From Dryas octopetala (lineage: Eukaryota; Streptophyta; Magnoliopsida; Rosales; Rosaceae): a DNA stretch of 64,000 nt. How positions within the stretch are numbered: position 1 is the stretch's first letter; every line of letters begins with the position of its first letter. Of the stretch, positions 1 to 11,730 are shown one piece after another. A program made the position numbers and the translations under genes. The stretch spans positions 16,058,001-16,122,000 of the forward strand of contig OY992835.1 in assembly GCA_963921425.1 (NCBI GenBank), given 5' to 3'. Under the pieces are notes generated by a model. That model did no database searches and was not told the DNA's origin. It saw nothing but the letters and a program-made list of their open reading frames with translations.

Positions 1-440
1 ATGCTCGTTATGTCACAAGATGAGGTTGAGCGCGTCGTCAATAATATGACTTTACAATTAAGTATTATTACCGGGTAAACATTTTTTATGTTGCAATGAA
101 TTCTAAATTACAAGAATTAAATAGCATGCAGTTGAGCTACTTATTCTTAGCTCGGCTTTTAATTTTCGTGAAGTGAACAATTGTTTTAGAATTGATGATG
201 TTTATCAGTTAGTAGACAAATTCTATCCACAAGACTTTGCAGATTATGAGAAGATAGGCTTTTAACATTTTGAAAATGATGTTGTTCGCCTTCCAGAGTT
301 CAAAAATTTGTTGACCTATTTTGATATGTCTCAATGGTTGGTTAAAACTAGAAGAATATTATTGACATATCCACTTATTTATACAGTGGTTACGCTTTTT
401 ATACACCAATTACAGAGCGATCATTTTTTGCTATGCATAT
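1..440 (+). pseudogene. C-terminal fragment of TTF-type/hAT transposase-like gene
   Basis: Reading the plus strand gives a broken version of the C-terminal part of plant TTF-type zinc finger/ZMYM1-like proteins (DUF4371 plus hAT dimerisation domain): a stretch like KLQELNS, then VYQLVDKFYPQDFADYE, then QWLVKTRR..YPLIYTVVTL and a degraded copy of the ERSFSAM motif that typifies hAT dimerisation domains (about 390-440). Several stops and frame changes lie between these pieces, so it is not translatable. It continues to the left of the window. The same gene segment recurs at 872-1060 (plus) and in opposite orientation at 1063-2790. Confidence 0.6.
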
Positions 441-871
441 AGTTATTTATTTTTGTATAAAAGTTGTTTTAAATACTGATATGTGTTTTTTTAGAATTCT
501 TTCATGTGAGACTAATAAAGAAGTCCCCTTTTTAGCATTTGCAGCTTTATGGAACGAGTGTATTCAATTTTGAGATAAATTATTCCTACAGTGAAAATGC
601 TATGGTGGAATTTGAAGACGAAATCCTAATGTTGGGAAGAGTAGTTGAGTTTGCTAAATCACAAAAGAATGAAGCAAGCAAATACTTTCAAAATGGAAAG
701 CAAGTTAACCATGATCGATGCATTCCTGGATATGTATGTTATAACTTAAGATGAAGCAAACTGTATATGGTACATTTGTACCAGGATTTCAGATGTCCTT
801 TAAACGAATGGAATAATGCTTTTTAATAACCAAAGAGGAAAGAGTGTTCAAAACCTTAAAAAATATAAGGT
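441..871. other. Unassigned stretch between hAT-like fragments
   Basis: AT-rich DNA with one 71-codon open frame on the plus strand (539-754). I do not recognise its product. Its position between two pieces of the same transposase-like gene suggests transposon-internal or rearranged DNA rather than a host gene. Confidence 0.4.
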
Positions 872-1060
872 AATCCTTAAATAGCATGCAGTGAAGCTAC
901 TTATTCTTAGCTCGACTTTGAATCTTTGTGAAGTGAACAATTCTTTTTGATGATTTTTGTCAATTTGTAGACAAATTCTATACTTAAGACTTTGCAAATC
1001 ATGATAAGATAAGCTTGAAAAAACAATTTCAACATTTTGAAAATGAAAAGTAATTGGGTT
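872..1060 (+). pseudogene. Second plus-strand copy of the hAT-like C-terminal segment
   Basis: From TTAAATAGCATGCAG onward this stretch repeats 118-300 nearly base for base, including the segment encoding LVDKFY and the following CATTTTGAAAATG. It is a short direct duplicate of the first fragment. It meets the minus-strand fragment head-on at about 1060, where ACTTATTCTTAGCTCGAC on plus is mirrored on minus near 1119-1157, forming a small inverted repeat. Confidence 0.55.
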
Positions 1061-1062
1061 AT

Positions 1063-2790
1063 AAACAGTAATTGCTTCTTCAAGCATCATCAATTCTAAA
1101 AGACTTGTTGACTTCATAAGGATCCAGAGTCGAGCTAAAAATAAGTAGCTCTAGAAAAATCTATTATTTAATTCTTGTAATTTATAATCTATTGCAGCAT
1201 AAAAGATATCTACATGGTAATATGCTTAATTGTAAAGTCATCTTGTTGACAGTGTGCTCAATACCTCGCCTCACGACATAACGAGCATTTATAAATGGAA
1301 TATCTATGTTGCGTGCCTCACAAAAGGAATTTACCTTGGTAAGTAAAGCATCCCATCCATCATCTCTCAATTTTTGGATGAGTGTTTTAGTTAATGAAAT
1401 AAGATTTATGGCATTTAAAATGTTTTGAGATTGATATTGCAAAGCATTGATCTCCATAATTTCTTTCATAAAATGCAAGATGAAGACATCAAATGAAGTA
1501 AATTCTTCATAAGCAGAGTTGGCTTATCCTCGTTGAGAATAAGTAGTTTCATCATCTATTATATATGTTAGTCAAAACTACACACATTGCACTGAATATC
1601 TTTATCAAGCTATAAACAGATTTCAAGTGAGAACTCCTACGAGTATCTTCGACCTGTTGTAAGGTTCCAATTTAGTTAATTCTTGTCCTAGTCTCGAGCT
1701 CATTAAGGACAATTATATGCCCATTTGCAGTACTAGTTTGAGCATTTTTGAATTTATCATTACGCTTGCATGAAGCACCAATAATATTGACAATAGAAGC
1801 CAACTTACTGAAAAAATGGTGAACATGAATTACTTCTCTTGATGATGCAACTAAAGTCAACTGCAACCGGTGTGCTAAATAATGTATATAGTAAGCATAT
1901 GGACAATCCTTAAAAATCAAAGCTTGTAACTCATTCCACTCATCTCGAATATTACTTGCACCATCATATCCTTAATTGGCCTCTAATATTTTGAATAGTT
2001 ATGACGTTATTATGTGACAATATAGAGTATTTACCTTTTTTCAAGGTCAATGCCTCGGTGTCAGACACATGAACAAACCCAAAAGAACACTCTTGGATAA
2101 GACCTTCTTTGTCAACAAATCGCACTACTATAGCCATTTGTTCATTCTTTGACTAATTATGAGCTTCATCGAAAATGATACAAAATTTTGCATATCCAAT
2201 TTCTTCACGAATCGCTTCTTAACTTTAGTTGAAAAAATATGTAAAATTTCTTTTTGGATTGGTGGTGATGTGTAAGAGGCATTTTTTGGAGCTTTGTCTA
2301 ATACAACTCTTGCAACTTTTTCATTATATAAAGCCAACAATTCTATCATTTGAAGAAAATCTAAACGATTGATTGAATCGTGTCTCTCATATCGTGGCCT
2401 CTAAAAGCATAACCTTGAAATGCAAGCCATCTGACTGCTTCAATTGAGGTTTTAAGTCGTAGTCGATTATATGCAATTTGTTGAGATGAGTAATTACCAA
2501 CCACTATTTGTATATATTGAGACTGATTTACCAAGTCCAAGCATGATCTCATGACAATTTTATGAGGGGAGTTCATATATTTCCTTCATGATTAAAAAAA
2601 ACATAATTTTTTTTCAATCTCTAACTTTCTTTCATGTTTGAAATCCGTCAATAGTGAAAATAGTTTGCCCAGATGGTTTATTAAAGAGATAACACGATAG
2701 ACAAAAAAGTTGCATATTTCGTAGGAGAATATTCTAACACGAAGGAAATTGTTTAAACCATGAACTTTGAAAGCTATGACGATGAGCATT
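1063..2790 (-). pseudogene. TTF-type zinc finger / hAT transposase-like gene (DUF4371), decayed
   Basis: On the minus strand, frames in order resemble a plant ZMYM1-like/TTF-type protein: YNRLRLKTSIEAVRWLAFQG followed by YAFRGHD (about 2380-2480), the DUF4371 portion, then a piece near 1780-1920 reading DCPYAYYIHYLAHRLQL with FFSKLASIVNIIGASCKR, and a C-terminal part ARYVVRRGIEHTVNKMTLQ (about 1230-1310). Those blocks follow the family order, but the reading frame changes and stops occur several times, so it is a pseudogene. The family descends from hAT transposases; some host copies are domesticated, but nothing here suggests a working gene. Confidence 0.65.
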
Positions 2791-3721
2791 TGGTCCTACT
2801 TTTGGATAGTTAGAAAGTATAGGTTGGTATGGATCGGCGTTAAAATAAGCTCGTCGAATTTCATCGCGTTAAAGTACTAAGATCAACTTCATTGTCATTG
2901 GTTTCAATTCGAGATTTAGAACGATTTTTTAAAATCGGTGTCTCAATATTTGAATCTTGTAATGATGAATTGGCTTTAGAGTTTTGGGTATTCTTCTTTT
3001 GAAAAACCCATCAATTGTATATTGTTTTCTCATCTATAAATTAAATAAAAACTTTATTGAGCATATGTTTCATATATCAAAATTCATATAATATGCACAC
3101 AATAATGAAAAAATAGATACAACCTATAAGCAAAAAAATTTAAACACTTATTATGTCTAGGTACATACTAGCCTCTTGGCAGTTGGCACGCACTTCGCAC
3201 GTGTCAATTGACATTTTCACTGTTTTTTTTTTTTTGTATTTTATTATCATTATTTTATAACTTCCCACCACTCTTTCCACATTTTAAAGTGGTGGGATAT
3301 CTTTTTTTATTTTAATGGTTATATTTTACAATTATACCCTCATTTATTAGGTTTTTCTCTTACGTGACTATTTTGTTGAATGAAGGGTATTTTAGGCAAT
3401 CCTATTTTTGGTGAAGCCTGTAATTTTTGTTGACTATTTAATCTTTGTTTTTCTCTTAGGTTTTTGTTAACCATTTAATCTTTGTAGATAAATGGTTTTT
3501 GATTTACCTAATGTTTTTCAATGATGATTTTTTAATGGAAACCTAAAAAATAGACGGTTCGGATCGTTGAAATCCTATATGGAATAAGCCTTATTGAAAA
3601 CTTTGGTCAAAACTTGTGTAAAAAATATGGTGCCATAGATCCTTCTCCATACTTAAAACATGTAAGTAAGAAGTTTAAAAAGCTGAAAAAGGAGGGAGGG
3701 GGGTGGGGGGCGAATACATTT
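2791..3721. other. AT-rich intergenic DNA
   Basis: No gene seen. It contains homopolymer T tracts, a possible Helitron terminus at 3168-3230 (separate entry) and a G-rich run near 3690-3710. The remainder is unassigned. Confidence 0.5.
3168..3230 (-). mobile_element. Possible Helitron 3' terminus
   Basis: Read on the minus strand this is CACGTGCGAAGTGCGTG, able to form a short stem with G-T pairs, followed after 13 bases by CTAG and then a T. Plant Helitrons end in a short hairpin about ten bases before a terminal CTRR and insert between A and T, which this matches. I could not find the TC-beginning other end, so the element's extent is unknown. Confidence 0.4.
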
Positions 3722-3730
3722 GTGTATAGG

Positions 3731-3911
3731 AAAAAATTATAGGATATAACCGATATACCGCTGCGTGGTATAACCAATTTAACGTGTAAGGGTATTATTG
3801 AACGATGCGTTTATATTAGTTGGGTTTAGTATTAATAATATCCACTCATATTATAACACATAAATTGGTTATACCACGTGTCAATATATCGGTTATACAA
3901 AATAATTTCTC
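3731..3911. mobile_element. Fold-back MITE with 9-bp target duplication (Mutator-like)
   Basis: The 181-bp element is nearly all inverted repeat: the left half contains TATAACCGATATACC and GTGGTATAACCAATTTA, the right half their reverse complements. Both sides are flanked by the same nonamer GTGTATAGG (3722-3730 and 3912-3920). A 9-bp duplication is the signature of Mutator-like elements. There is no coding capacity, so it would depend on a transposase elsewhere. Confidence 0.75.
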
Positions 3912-3920
3912 GTGTATAGG

Positions 3921-5504
3921 GAGGTGTTATTTGCACTTCAAAAATGTAATGCTGCACTCCAATCTCTTTTTTAAATTTATTTAATACAATATTATCGATT
4001 AAATTTCCATAATTACCCTAAATCAAAACTTAGTAGTACAAATTGGCACAAACCACATAAAGTTTTACCTCTCCATTTTTTTTCCGATATGCCTCTTCTC
4101 CACACCAATTTATCTCTCATTCCTCAAAAAACACACACTCACTCTCTGTTTTATTACTCTGCAAAGTCCTAACAATTGCATCTGAAATTTATAAAGAAAA
4201 ATCTATGCCTCAACATATTTTATTCCATGAACTTTAGAAAAATGAAATTTTCTTCCAGCATGAAGAGGGCAGCAGAGGCCAGCTGGGTTGGGATTCTTGC
4301 AGCAAGAGAAAAAATTCCTCCAAAATCCAAGAATTGAATCAGTTCATACATTTTAAAAGTTTTGCTACAGAACCACTCGAAAACAAAAGCTGTATCTGAA
4401 AACTTGTGCAAAGCCACCTCATTTAAACGATTTGTGCAGAAAAGGTGGTGCACCATACTATTCCTTCAGATTGAATTCAAGTCTACAAATACTCTTTTGG
4501 CCATCGATACAGAACCAACTTGCACAGTAGCTTGGTTTCATCAGTGTTGTTCATCTGTCCTTGCTATGATTTGAAGACTCTTATCATGTAATGTGTTCTC
4601 TCTCTCATCCTGGTGGTGCAGCACAGATAACAGGAACGTCAGGAATGCTGGCACAGATGAACACTGATGAAACCAAGCTACTTAAGTCACCAAATTTCTT
4701 GGCTGTGCAAGCTGACAAAGCAGCGAAAACTCTGAAGGTGGCAAATGGTAGGACCATTAATGCAGATCACCACCCTGTTTTCTCCTAGTGTGCCCGCTAC
4801 TTGAGGAAATAACTGGTGGCATTTCACCTTTGCCATATGCTTCGTCTACTTCAGTTTTTATCACCATTTATCACCATTTTGTTGTATCTTCTGGTAATTT
4901 ACAAAACATTACAAAAGATGCTATCCTTTTGATTAGTTCTTTAAATCTCTTAAGTAGGGTGACCAGCACCAGATTTTTCAGTATTTAATCAATTTGAAAC
5001 ATAATGTTTAGCTATTTTCTGGTTGTGCTTCTGTTTTCTAGTTCATATGTACCTTAAGTTCTAGTTTGCTGGTTATGTTAATATGCTTAATTAGTACCAA
5101 AAAAATGCAATAAGTTAAGCCAATGTTAGGGTGGGGGTGGCCTGGTGGGTAGTGATCATGAATTAACTCTGAAGCTTAGTGTTGAACAGAATTTTATGTT
5201 TATCATAATATTGTCTGAATGCTAAAAAAAGTTGAGATCCCATGCTTAGTTTTACATTCCCTTAATTAACTAAGAAAATATTTTATTACAATCACATCTT
5301 AGTATAAGAGAATAAGGTCAACCAGTAAATTTCTAAACCATTGCATCTCTTGAAAGTTCTTATGTAATAAAATTAATAAATTGCATGGTACCAACTACAT
5401 TGTTATTAAGCTTTTGCGTCACTATCTTTGTAAACATAGTAGTACCTAAAAGCAAGTAGCAGCAGTCTTCAACATGTTACAGAAACAGAAGAATGCATGT
5501 ATCC
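3921..5504. other. Intergenic DNA downstream of the GDSL gene
   Basis: No recognisable gene. Two short plus-strand open frames (4362-4574 and 4591-4788) match nothing I know; the second starts with a hydrophilic 65-residue peptide. The 4529-4684 inverted repeat lies across them. The part from about 5050 to 5504 is AT-rich and should include the 3' end of the GDSL transcript. Confidence 0.45.
4529..4684. repeat. Inverted repeat, hairpin-forming
   Basis: The left arm (about 4529-4562) contains GTAGCTTGGTTTCATCAGTG and the right arm (about 4650-4682) its reverse complement, with a 3-base bulge (GTT) in the left arm. The arms of about 32 bp are separated by about 90 bases, so a transcript could fold into a hairpin the size of a plant small-RNA precursor. 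No known miRNA was recognised. Confidence 0.6.
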
Positions 5505-7555
5505 TCATCCAATGAGGGAGATGCCTTGGATTATCAATGCATCAGCAAGAACTTGATTAGCAGCTTCAGATGGATGGACACTATCCCAAAACACATATTG
5601 AGTCGCATTAGAACAAGTTCCTATCGACCTTGGATTGCACAGCAATATTGTTGTCTCTACAGTCCCCGTACCACAGCAACCTCTCCTTGCTTCTGCGAAG
5701 CCTACAAAATGATAACAGACAATATTAGACAAATATAGTTAGCTAGCTAGCTTTCCATGCTTTGCTAGGCTACTGGGCTGAAAACTCAGTTCATTACCGT
5801 AATTTGATGGAGATTTCACAACATCATAGAGAGGCTTGTAAATGTCGAAGATGACGATTTTAAGACCAGGAAGTTGCTTTTGAAGATTTCCTGCAGCGGA
5901 GCTTATCTTCTTATTAAATGCTTGGGCATCATTGTTGATTCTAGAGACACACCCTTGTTCATGGGCACCAAACAAGGTGAGTGCAGCCGGAAGGCAACCC
6001 AATGGGGGGAGTGAGGTCACTCCAAGTTTCCTGGCTCCCGAGCCATACAAATCCTAGTTTTCAAGCAAAGCAGCAGATTGAAAACTTAGTTTCAGTCTGA
6101 AGTACTATTAAATTCGAGCATCTAACCCAATACCAATTAGCAATATGAAGATACCTTAACGAAGCTTTGGAATGCACCAACAAGGGTGGAGGAATACTGG
6201 TCAGGAGTGTAGACTCTGTAAAGCAAAGGATTGACATAGTAGTTCTGAAGAAAGTCACTGCTGCCAGCACTCAGTAAATACAGTGAGTCCTTGATGATGG
6301 ATGCTGCTTTCTTACTTCCTGCTACCTTGGTTAGCTTACTCTGGTATTCCTTGAAGTATTGTAGCTGCTGGGGCAATGAGATTGCATGCTGCCACACAAG
6401 TTCAATTGTATGAAACATATGGTATTGTCATATATAAGTGTACTTAGACTGTCACAAATAAGATATATTTTTTACATTCAAGGTTGCTGCTCTTTCGTCG
6501 TAACCAGATGCAGCTGAAGCAAAGTTAGCTCCGAGAAGAAGGTTCTTCCCTGATGCCTGTGGGCTAAGATATGCCGGTGGATAAGTCTTGAATCCCAGAG
6601 TATCAGCTGCATAAAGAAATTCAGATTATGTTTTGACAAGTCAATTGAAACGCTCAAATATTCTAATAGACAGAGGTGAGACCTACATATACAAGCGAGT
6701 TCCATCTTTAGCAGAAACGCAGTCCAAAATGTAGTCTAAATAGTTTTATTGTATTCTAATGAACTACTAATCCCAAAGACTAAGGCTAAAGGGACCAAAT
6801 TTTTTTACCACAGTAGTTGAGCACGGCAATTGATATGTACTTACTATATCAATTATTACGATGAACTGTTAATTAAGGGTTTAGGGTGTACTAATCCTAA
6901 ATCCTTAATTAACACTTCACATGATGCGGTCATTTAATTTAGTAAGAAAACGTGATCCCTAAATGCAGCACAAGTTTCAGGTGCCCATTTTCGTAATCAC
7001 TTTTCGTTTGGCTTTCGGAAGATAAAAATGGCAAGAAATCTACTTTCAAAATGCTGCAGAAAAGTTTCAGCTGCATAAAGAAATTAATTATGTTCTGAAA
7101 CTGATATCTAGTATGAAAAAATCATTAATTTGACTACCCAATTTAAGCTCTCAGTTCTATAACTAATCCCCTGTGCAGCTCAAAAGGTATCCATTTTGCT
7201 AAAAGAGGTACTTCTCATGCTTGAAGAAGATACACCAGAACTAGGCTTTTGAACATTCTAAAAATGAGAAAAGGCTTTTGAAGCCAATGCTAATTTTCTA
7301 CTTACCAGTGATGTCAGTGGCCAGTTTCCCATTGCAAAACCTCCCTGTAGGTTGGTGATTGACAAAGTCCCTTCCATATGGAGGGTAGTTAGCCTTGAAA
7401 ATAGTTGAAAGGTAGTCATTGTTCCCCACATCTACTGCAGAGTCCCCAAATGTGAAGATGGCTGGAACAAGAGTGGTTGATTCTTGTGCATTGCTACCAC
7501 TTACAAATGCATATGCAACAACCAGAGCCAAGGTTGCTCTCAAGTGTATACCCAT
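5505..7555 (-). CDS. GDSL esterase/lipase (SGNH hydrolase), complete
   Basis: Secreted GDSL-family hydrolase, expected to cleave ester bonds of lipids or acetylated wall polymers in the apoplast; the substrate cannot be read from sequence. Five exons join with GT-AG borders: 7555-7306, 6606-6476, 6388-6155, 6053-5798, 5701-5505, giving 355 residues, the usual length for plant members. Residues 1-23 form a signal peptide ending ASGSNA-like. Block I is FTFGDSAVDVGNN (nucleophile Ser39), block II GANFASAASGY (109-119), block III GSSDFLQNYY (169-178, the variant form of GxND seen in APG-like members), block V DSVHP with Asp330 and His333 completing the triad. The start is the first ATG before the signal peptide. 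No break was seen. It is not related to the kinase cluster next to it. Confidence 0.93.
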
Positions 7556-8205
7556 TTTCTAAAACGATTTTGTTTTGAAGATTTGGGTGTGAATTGGACC
7601 TTATAAGGGCATTGAAAATGACCCATTTGAAGTTTCCTCTTGAAGAGGGAAGGTGGAGTTTGTTTTGGCCATTAAATGAGAGTTTCATCGGTTTTACTTG
7701 CATTAAAAAGATGCAACTTGGATTATCAATGAGCTTTTTTTTTTTTTTGGTCTTGTTTTACACTTTTGTTCTTGTAAATAATTTACAGACAAAACACAAT
7801 AAATTCTTCTTTTGCTCTTCTTATTAAATAGGGGGGGTATGGTAGTTGAGACGATAGTAGGTGGTGACATTATGAGTTAAAGCCGTGTCAAAGTTGCATG
7901 TGATGGAGTTATTTTGGTAGTTCTGAAAACCAGCCGATTTGGCGACAAGTTGGAAAGTCAAGTATGGCATATCTGGCTTAATTAGCTAGCTGAAACCGAT
8001 TGGAAAATTAATGTTGAAAACACCATCTATTTGCTTTCCTATTTCAAATTAGAGTTTGGTTTACAAAAACATAAAACAATTACAATTAGTCAAGTAGAAG
8101 AAAGGGAAATCAAACAATTACAATTAGCTTCCAAATCCGAAAGAAACTTTCTTATTATGGGCATATGAGTATATTCACTTTATGTGTCTTTTTTCATAAC
8201 GTGAC
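7556..8205. other. Upstream region of the GDSL gene
   Basis: Should contain the GDSL promoter (minus strand). No element is distinctive enough to call. A short open frame at 7594-7827 looks fortuitous. Confidence 0.4.
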
Positions 8206-8396
8206 TTAACATGTGATTATCGAGACATACATAATAAATGTATATACCAGTTACATAAAAATAAAGAGTTAACATATGATTATCAAGATATATACATAAT
8301 AAGTGTATTTATTATATACCAGTTACATAAAAATAAAGAGTTAACATATGATTATCAAGATATATACATAATAAGTGTATACACCGATTACATAAA
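8206..8396. repeat. Three-copy AT-rich tandem repeat
   Basis: Three imperfect copies begin with TTAACAT(G/A)TGATTATC at 8206, 8269 and 8341, each followed by a (GA)TATACATAATAA(G/A)TGTAT block and a CAGTTACATAAA-like tail. Spacings are 63 and 72 bp, so copy two carries a short extra piece. No coding content. Confidence 0.8.
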
Positions 8397-9056
8397 AGTT
8401 TACTATTCAAATCCAACGACAATCTTAATGAAGGGACAGCATAATGCTTCAACTGTACAGACATTGAGAATCATAATTAGAACTCTTTATGTCATAGATT
8501 ATTAGTTGGAACAGCTCTGTTATGTTATTGATGAATGGAGACCTACATTGGAAATGGGGTCCATGCATGGTCATAATCCAAAGTCAGGATCTCCAATAAA
8601 TCAAATGGGTACCTGTTGGCTGTTGCCATCAAAGTTTGCCAGCTCCTTTCTCTTTCGTAGAGACTGTAACCTCTATCAGCACACGTTCTGTGCATGTATT
8701 GAGGTTTTTGAAAATTAAATGATATCAGCCAGAGAACTTTGAAATGGAGTGGTGAGAACCTCTTTTAGGTAAGAAACATCGCACTAAATGAGGAAAAAAA
8801 TTTAAGAAAGGCACTTTAGATATTTAAAAAAGTTTCATCATATTTTGGATATTTTATGGTAAATTTCAAGGAATGGGATTCTAGGAATCTCATACGTATT
8901 TCATTAAAGAAGGTTGTTTATTAGAAATCCATGAAATGCAACATTCACGTGTTTGAAAATATGGAAAATGAAAATAGTGTTACCGAGATATATACCAACA
9001 AAATTTTAGGGGAAAGCAACCAATTTTCTTTATTTTTATTATAGTTTGTTGGGGAG
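8397..9056. other. Intergenic DNA
   Basis: AT-rich sequence with one 70-codon open frame (8506-8718) of unknown meaning and no recognisable motifs. I see nothing else in it. Confidence 0.4.
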
Positions 9057-9065
9057 CATTAAATA

Positions 9066-9344
9066 CGAGTTAATTACACCCCCTACAAGAGAAAAAAAAT
9101 AAATGAACAAAAAAGAAAATATTTGTATTGAAGTTAGACCTTACATCTTGAGTAATCTTCTTAGGTCATTTCACCCCTTAGCATATCTTTTTACATATTT
9201 TCTCATCATTTTTCGTCTAACCATAAGAGATTATATGCAATAGTTTTGAAACCTCAGGGGGTGTATGTGTAATTATTGAAACCCCAAGGGGTGTATGTGA
9301 AAAAACGATAAATCTCAGGGGGTGTACGTAAGTGTAATTAACTC
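9066..9344. mobile_element. MULE-type MITE with 9-bp target duplication
   Basis: A 279-bp element begins CGAGTTAATTACACCCCC and ends GTGTAATTAACTC, i.e. terminal inverted repeats of about 12 bp. Internally, near the right end, the phrase CTC/CCAAGGGG-GTGTATGT recurs three times (9253-9325). The flanks carry the direct repeat CATTAAATA at 9057-9065 and 9345-9353. The nine-base duplication points to Mutator-like transposition; it has no open frame. Confidence 0.8.
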
Positions 9345-9353
9345 CATTAAATA

Positions 9354-9986
9354 ATCTGCTGCGTTCTGGTCCAGAGCAGGCAGGTTAATTGAAATTGGGA
9401 TGTACTCCTTGTAATTAAGATTGTTATGTGGAGAGTAATGCACATTCTTCACATAAGTAAACCTTTTCTTTTATGCATGTACATGTTTTAGTCAATAATA
9501 TTTTCAGCTCTAAAATTGTCAACAAAGTAGGAGGCACTACTACTTTGACTTAATGAAGATTAAGGTTGTTAAAGGTTTATTGCTTTGTAAATTTGGTTAT
9601 TGTTAGCAACATAGTGTTGGATGGCCCGGATGGGAATGAGTGCATATTATATGGATTGTGGCTTTATTTGATGAGGAATATAAAATTGTTGCAAAATTGC
9701 AATCCATACCATACATAATACAAAAAACTTTCATCGGACCGTCCTATATCGTCCTATAAGTCTACTGTATCTATCTCTCTTATCACGTAACTTGTCACAT
9801 AACATGATGATGTATAAAACAAATAGGACCGTCTCATAGAAGATTTTCTCTACATAATACAATATCTATTACAAGCAGATTGTATATTAAGACCTTAAAC
9901 CCTGCAGGATTATAACATGTGCAAACCTGCGGATTGAAATAGTACATCCCAATTCCCATTATTTTATCAAAGATAAATAAGTACTA
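9354..9986. other. 3' flank of the kinase fragment
   Basis: Non-coding. It carries a block (about 9550-9700) containing TTGTTAAAGG and TATGGATTGTGGC that recurs downstream of RLK-B (about 26110-26220 in the B-side unit) and near 34910-35060, and CAATCCATA/TACAAGCAGATTGTATATTAAGACC-type sequence found downstream of every array member. It therefore belongs to the duplicated kinase unit. Confidence 0.6.
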
Positions 9987-10662
9987 CTACCCAACTGAGG
10001 GAAACAGCATAGTAATTGAATTCTGAGACATCATCTCAATGGGACTTCTTGATTCACTTTCATTGCCGCTCTGCTTGGTTCCAGCCAGTTCTGTTGCCAA
10101 ACGCTCCTTCAAGTCCACCACTACTTGACTCATGATTGGCCTTTTGATGGCACTGGTAGATACACATGCCATTGCTATTTCCACTGCTTTCCACACAGAG
10201 TTGATATTGAAACTTCCCTCTAACCTCGGATCAACAATGGTGTAGATGTCTCCTTTTGGAAGAATGGAACCAACCCATTTACTAATGTGAATTCTCTCAT
10301 ACTTGTATATATGAAAAACAGCTCGACCTGTGAGAATCTCCAACAATACAATCCCAAAGCTATAAACATCACTTAATTTTCTCATTTAACCTGTTTGATA
10401 GGTTGTACCTTCAAGCCAACCATGCAACTCAAGTCATATATTCTGAAAAGGATTTGCTAAAATATCCATTTATAGTTTCTTTCTTCATTTTCTTCATTTC
10501 TTAATTTGATTTAAGTTTGCTTCACGGTCATATTAATAATTTTGAAGACCAACAATGATGGATAAAGTAAAACAATAATACTAGAGGAACCAAAAGGTTT
10601 CCCATATTTTGGTCACTAAATCTCGAAAATAAATGAAAGCCAGAGTGACCTTAGATATAAAC
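9987..10662 (-). pseudogene. Isolated last exon of an LRR receptor kinase plus part of its intron
   Basis: The exon (9987-10408) encodes the C-terminal kinase lobe: [63 protein letters not shown], and the tail NSITMLFPSVG, closely matching RLK-B. The match continues into the following intron to about 10662 and then stops at a solo LTR. No other kinase exon, LRR or malectin segment follows. A small length change at KLSD, just inside the exon's 5' end, shifts the frame relative to the paralogs. It is a truncated duplicate; a transcript from it could not encode a receptor. Confidence 0.85.
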
Positions 10663-10667
10663 AAAAG

Positions 10668-11730
10668 TGTTGATGCAAATTCTCGTAAGGTAGATGCAAC
10701 AACTTAGAATAGCTGATCTGGCTGATCAGATGCTTTACTGGATGATGAAGTGGATGTTGATTGAGATCTTCCTGCAAGAGAAACAAGATCAAAGGAGATG
10801 GACCGGTGTGGTACCAGCCAAACACGCTCCGATGATGAAGTCAACGATGGTGTTTGATGGTGGATGAGGAAGAACAGAGTATGAACTTGGGAGAATGGGA
10901 AGAACAAGGCAAATGTTCTGGGTTATTCTCAGCAAGTTGGGTAGGCTCTTTTGTGGATGGAGATTTTTTGTATAAGTGTTGTGTGCATAGATTGTTAGAT
11001 CATCATTTTGTGCATATATGGTGCCTTTATATAGACAAAGGAAGACTTAATGAATAAGTTACCTGCATGTGAATGAATGGTTGCCAGAGACCCACGCACC
11101 TGGTCAGACCTAGTTGCATGCTCAGCTGCTTACTTCCTCAGCATTCAATGCTGCATTGAATGCCCTATTAAATGCAAGGTTGGAAGGTTCAGGCAAACTG
11201 CCCCAGTAGTCATGAATGCAGACTGGATATTCTATCTGTCAGAAGATTTGTGTCAGGTGCATTTAAGTGTGGCGGTTCGTCCCAGCATGATCTTCCCGGG
11301 AATGGCGGCGGAGAGCCGAGCCGAGCCGATACGAACACATGTTCTTATGCGTAGACATGAAGTCCATGTGTGGTCGGATCGGACATGGGATTCCAGACCG
11401 AGCCGGTCCAGTAGACTGGGGTCTTTCCGAGCCCTAACTGGTCGACGCCAGAACTCGGATGGAGACCATCCCCTGTGCCGAGCCGAGCCGAACCGGGATG
11501 ACCGTGGAAAGATGGACACTCGATCCCTTGGAAGATCATCGGTTCGGCTCGGACCGAACATGGTGGGCCCGGCGTAGAAACTCGGTCTGAGCTGGCAGAG
11601 GAAATGCTGATCAGTGATGATGTGGAGGTCAAAATTTGACCACTGAGAGTCAACTCCGAGGTGGGCGTTGACCAGCCACGTGTTGAGCCGTGATTGGCTG
11701 TTCGGATCGATGTGGATTTTCCCACAAACA
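10668..11730. mobile_element. Solo LTR of a Gypsy-type element
   Basis: The 1063-bp block begins TGTTGATGC and ends AAACA and is flanked by the direct repeat AAAAG (10663-10667, 11731-11735), the 5-bp duplication expected for LTR elements. Its termini and an inner stretch (ACCGGTGTGGTACCAGCC near 10801) match the LTR of the Gypsy element at 45316-52201, so the two families are related, but most of the body differs and it is longer. Only one LTR is present, as after recombination between two LTRs. The open frames inside it (for example 11077-11577) come from GC-rich repeats and are not genes. Confidence 0.75.

Noticed and set aside
11077-11577. 166-codon frame
   Set aside because: Inside the solo LTR and built from GAGCCGAGCCG-like repeats.
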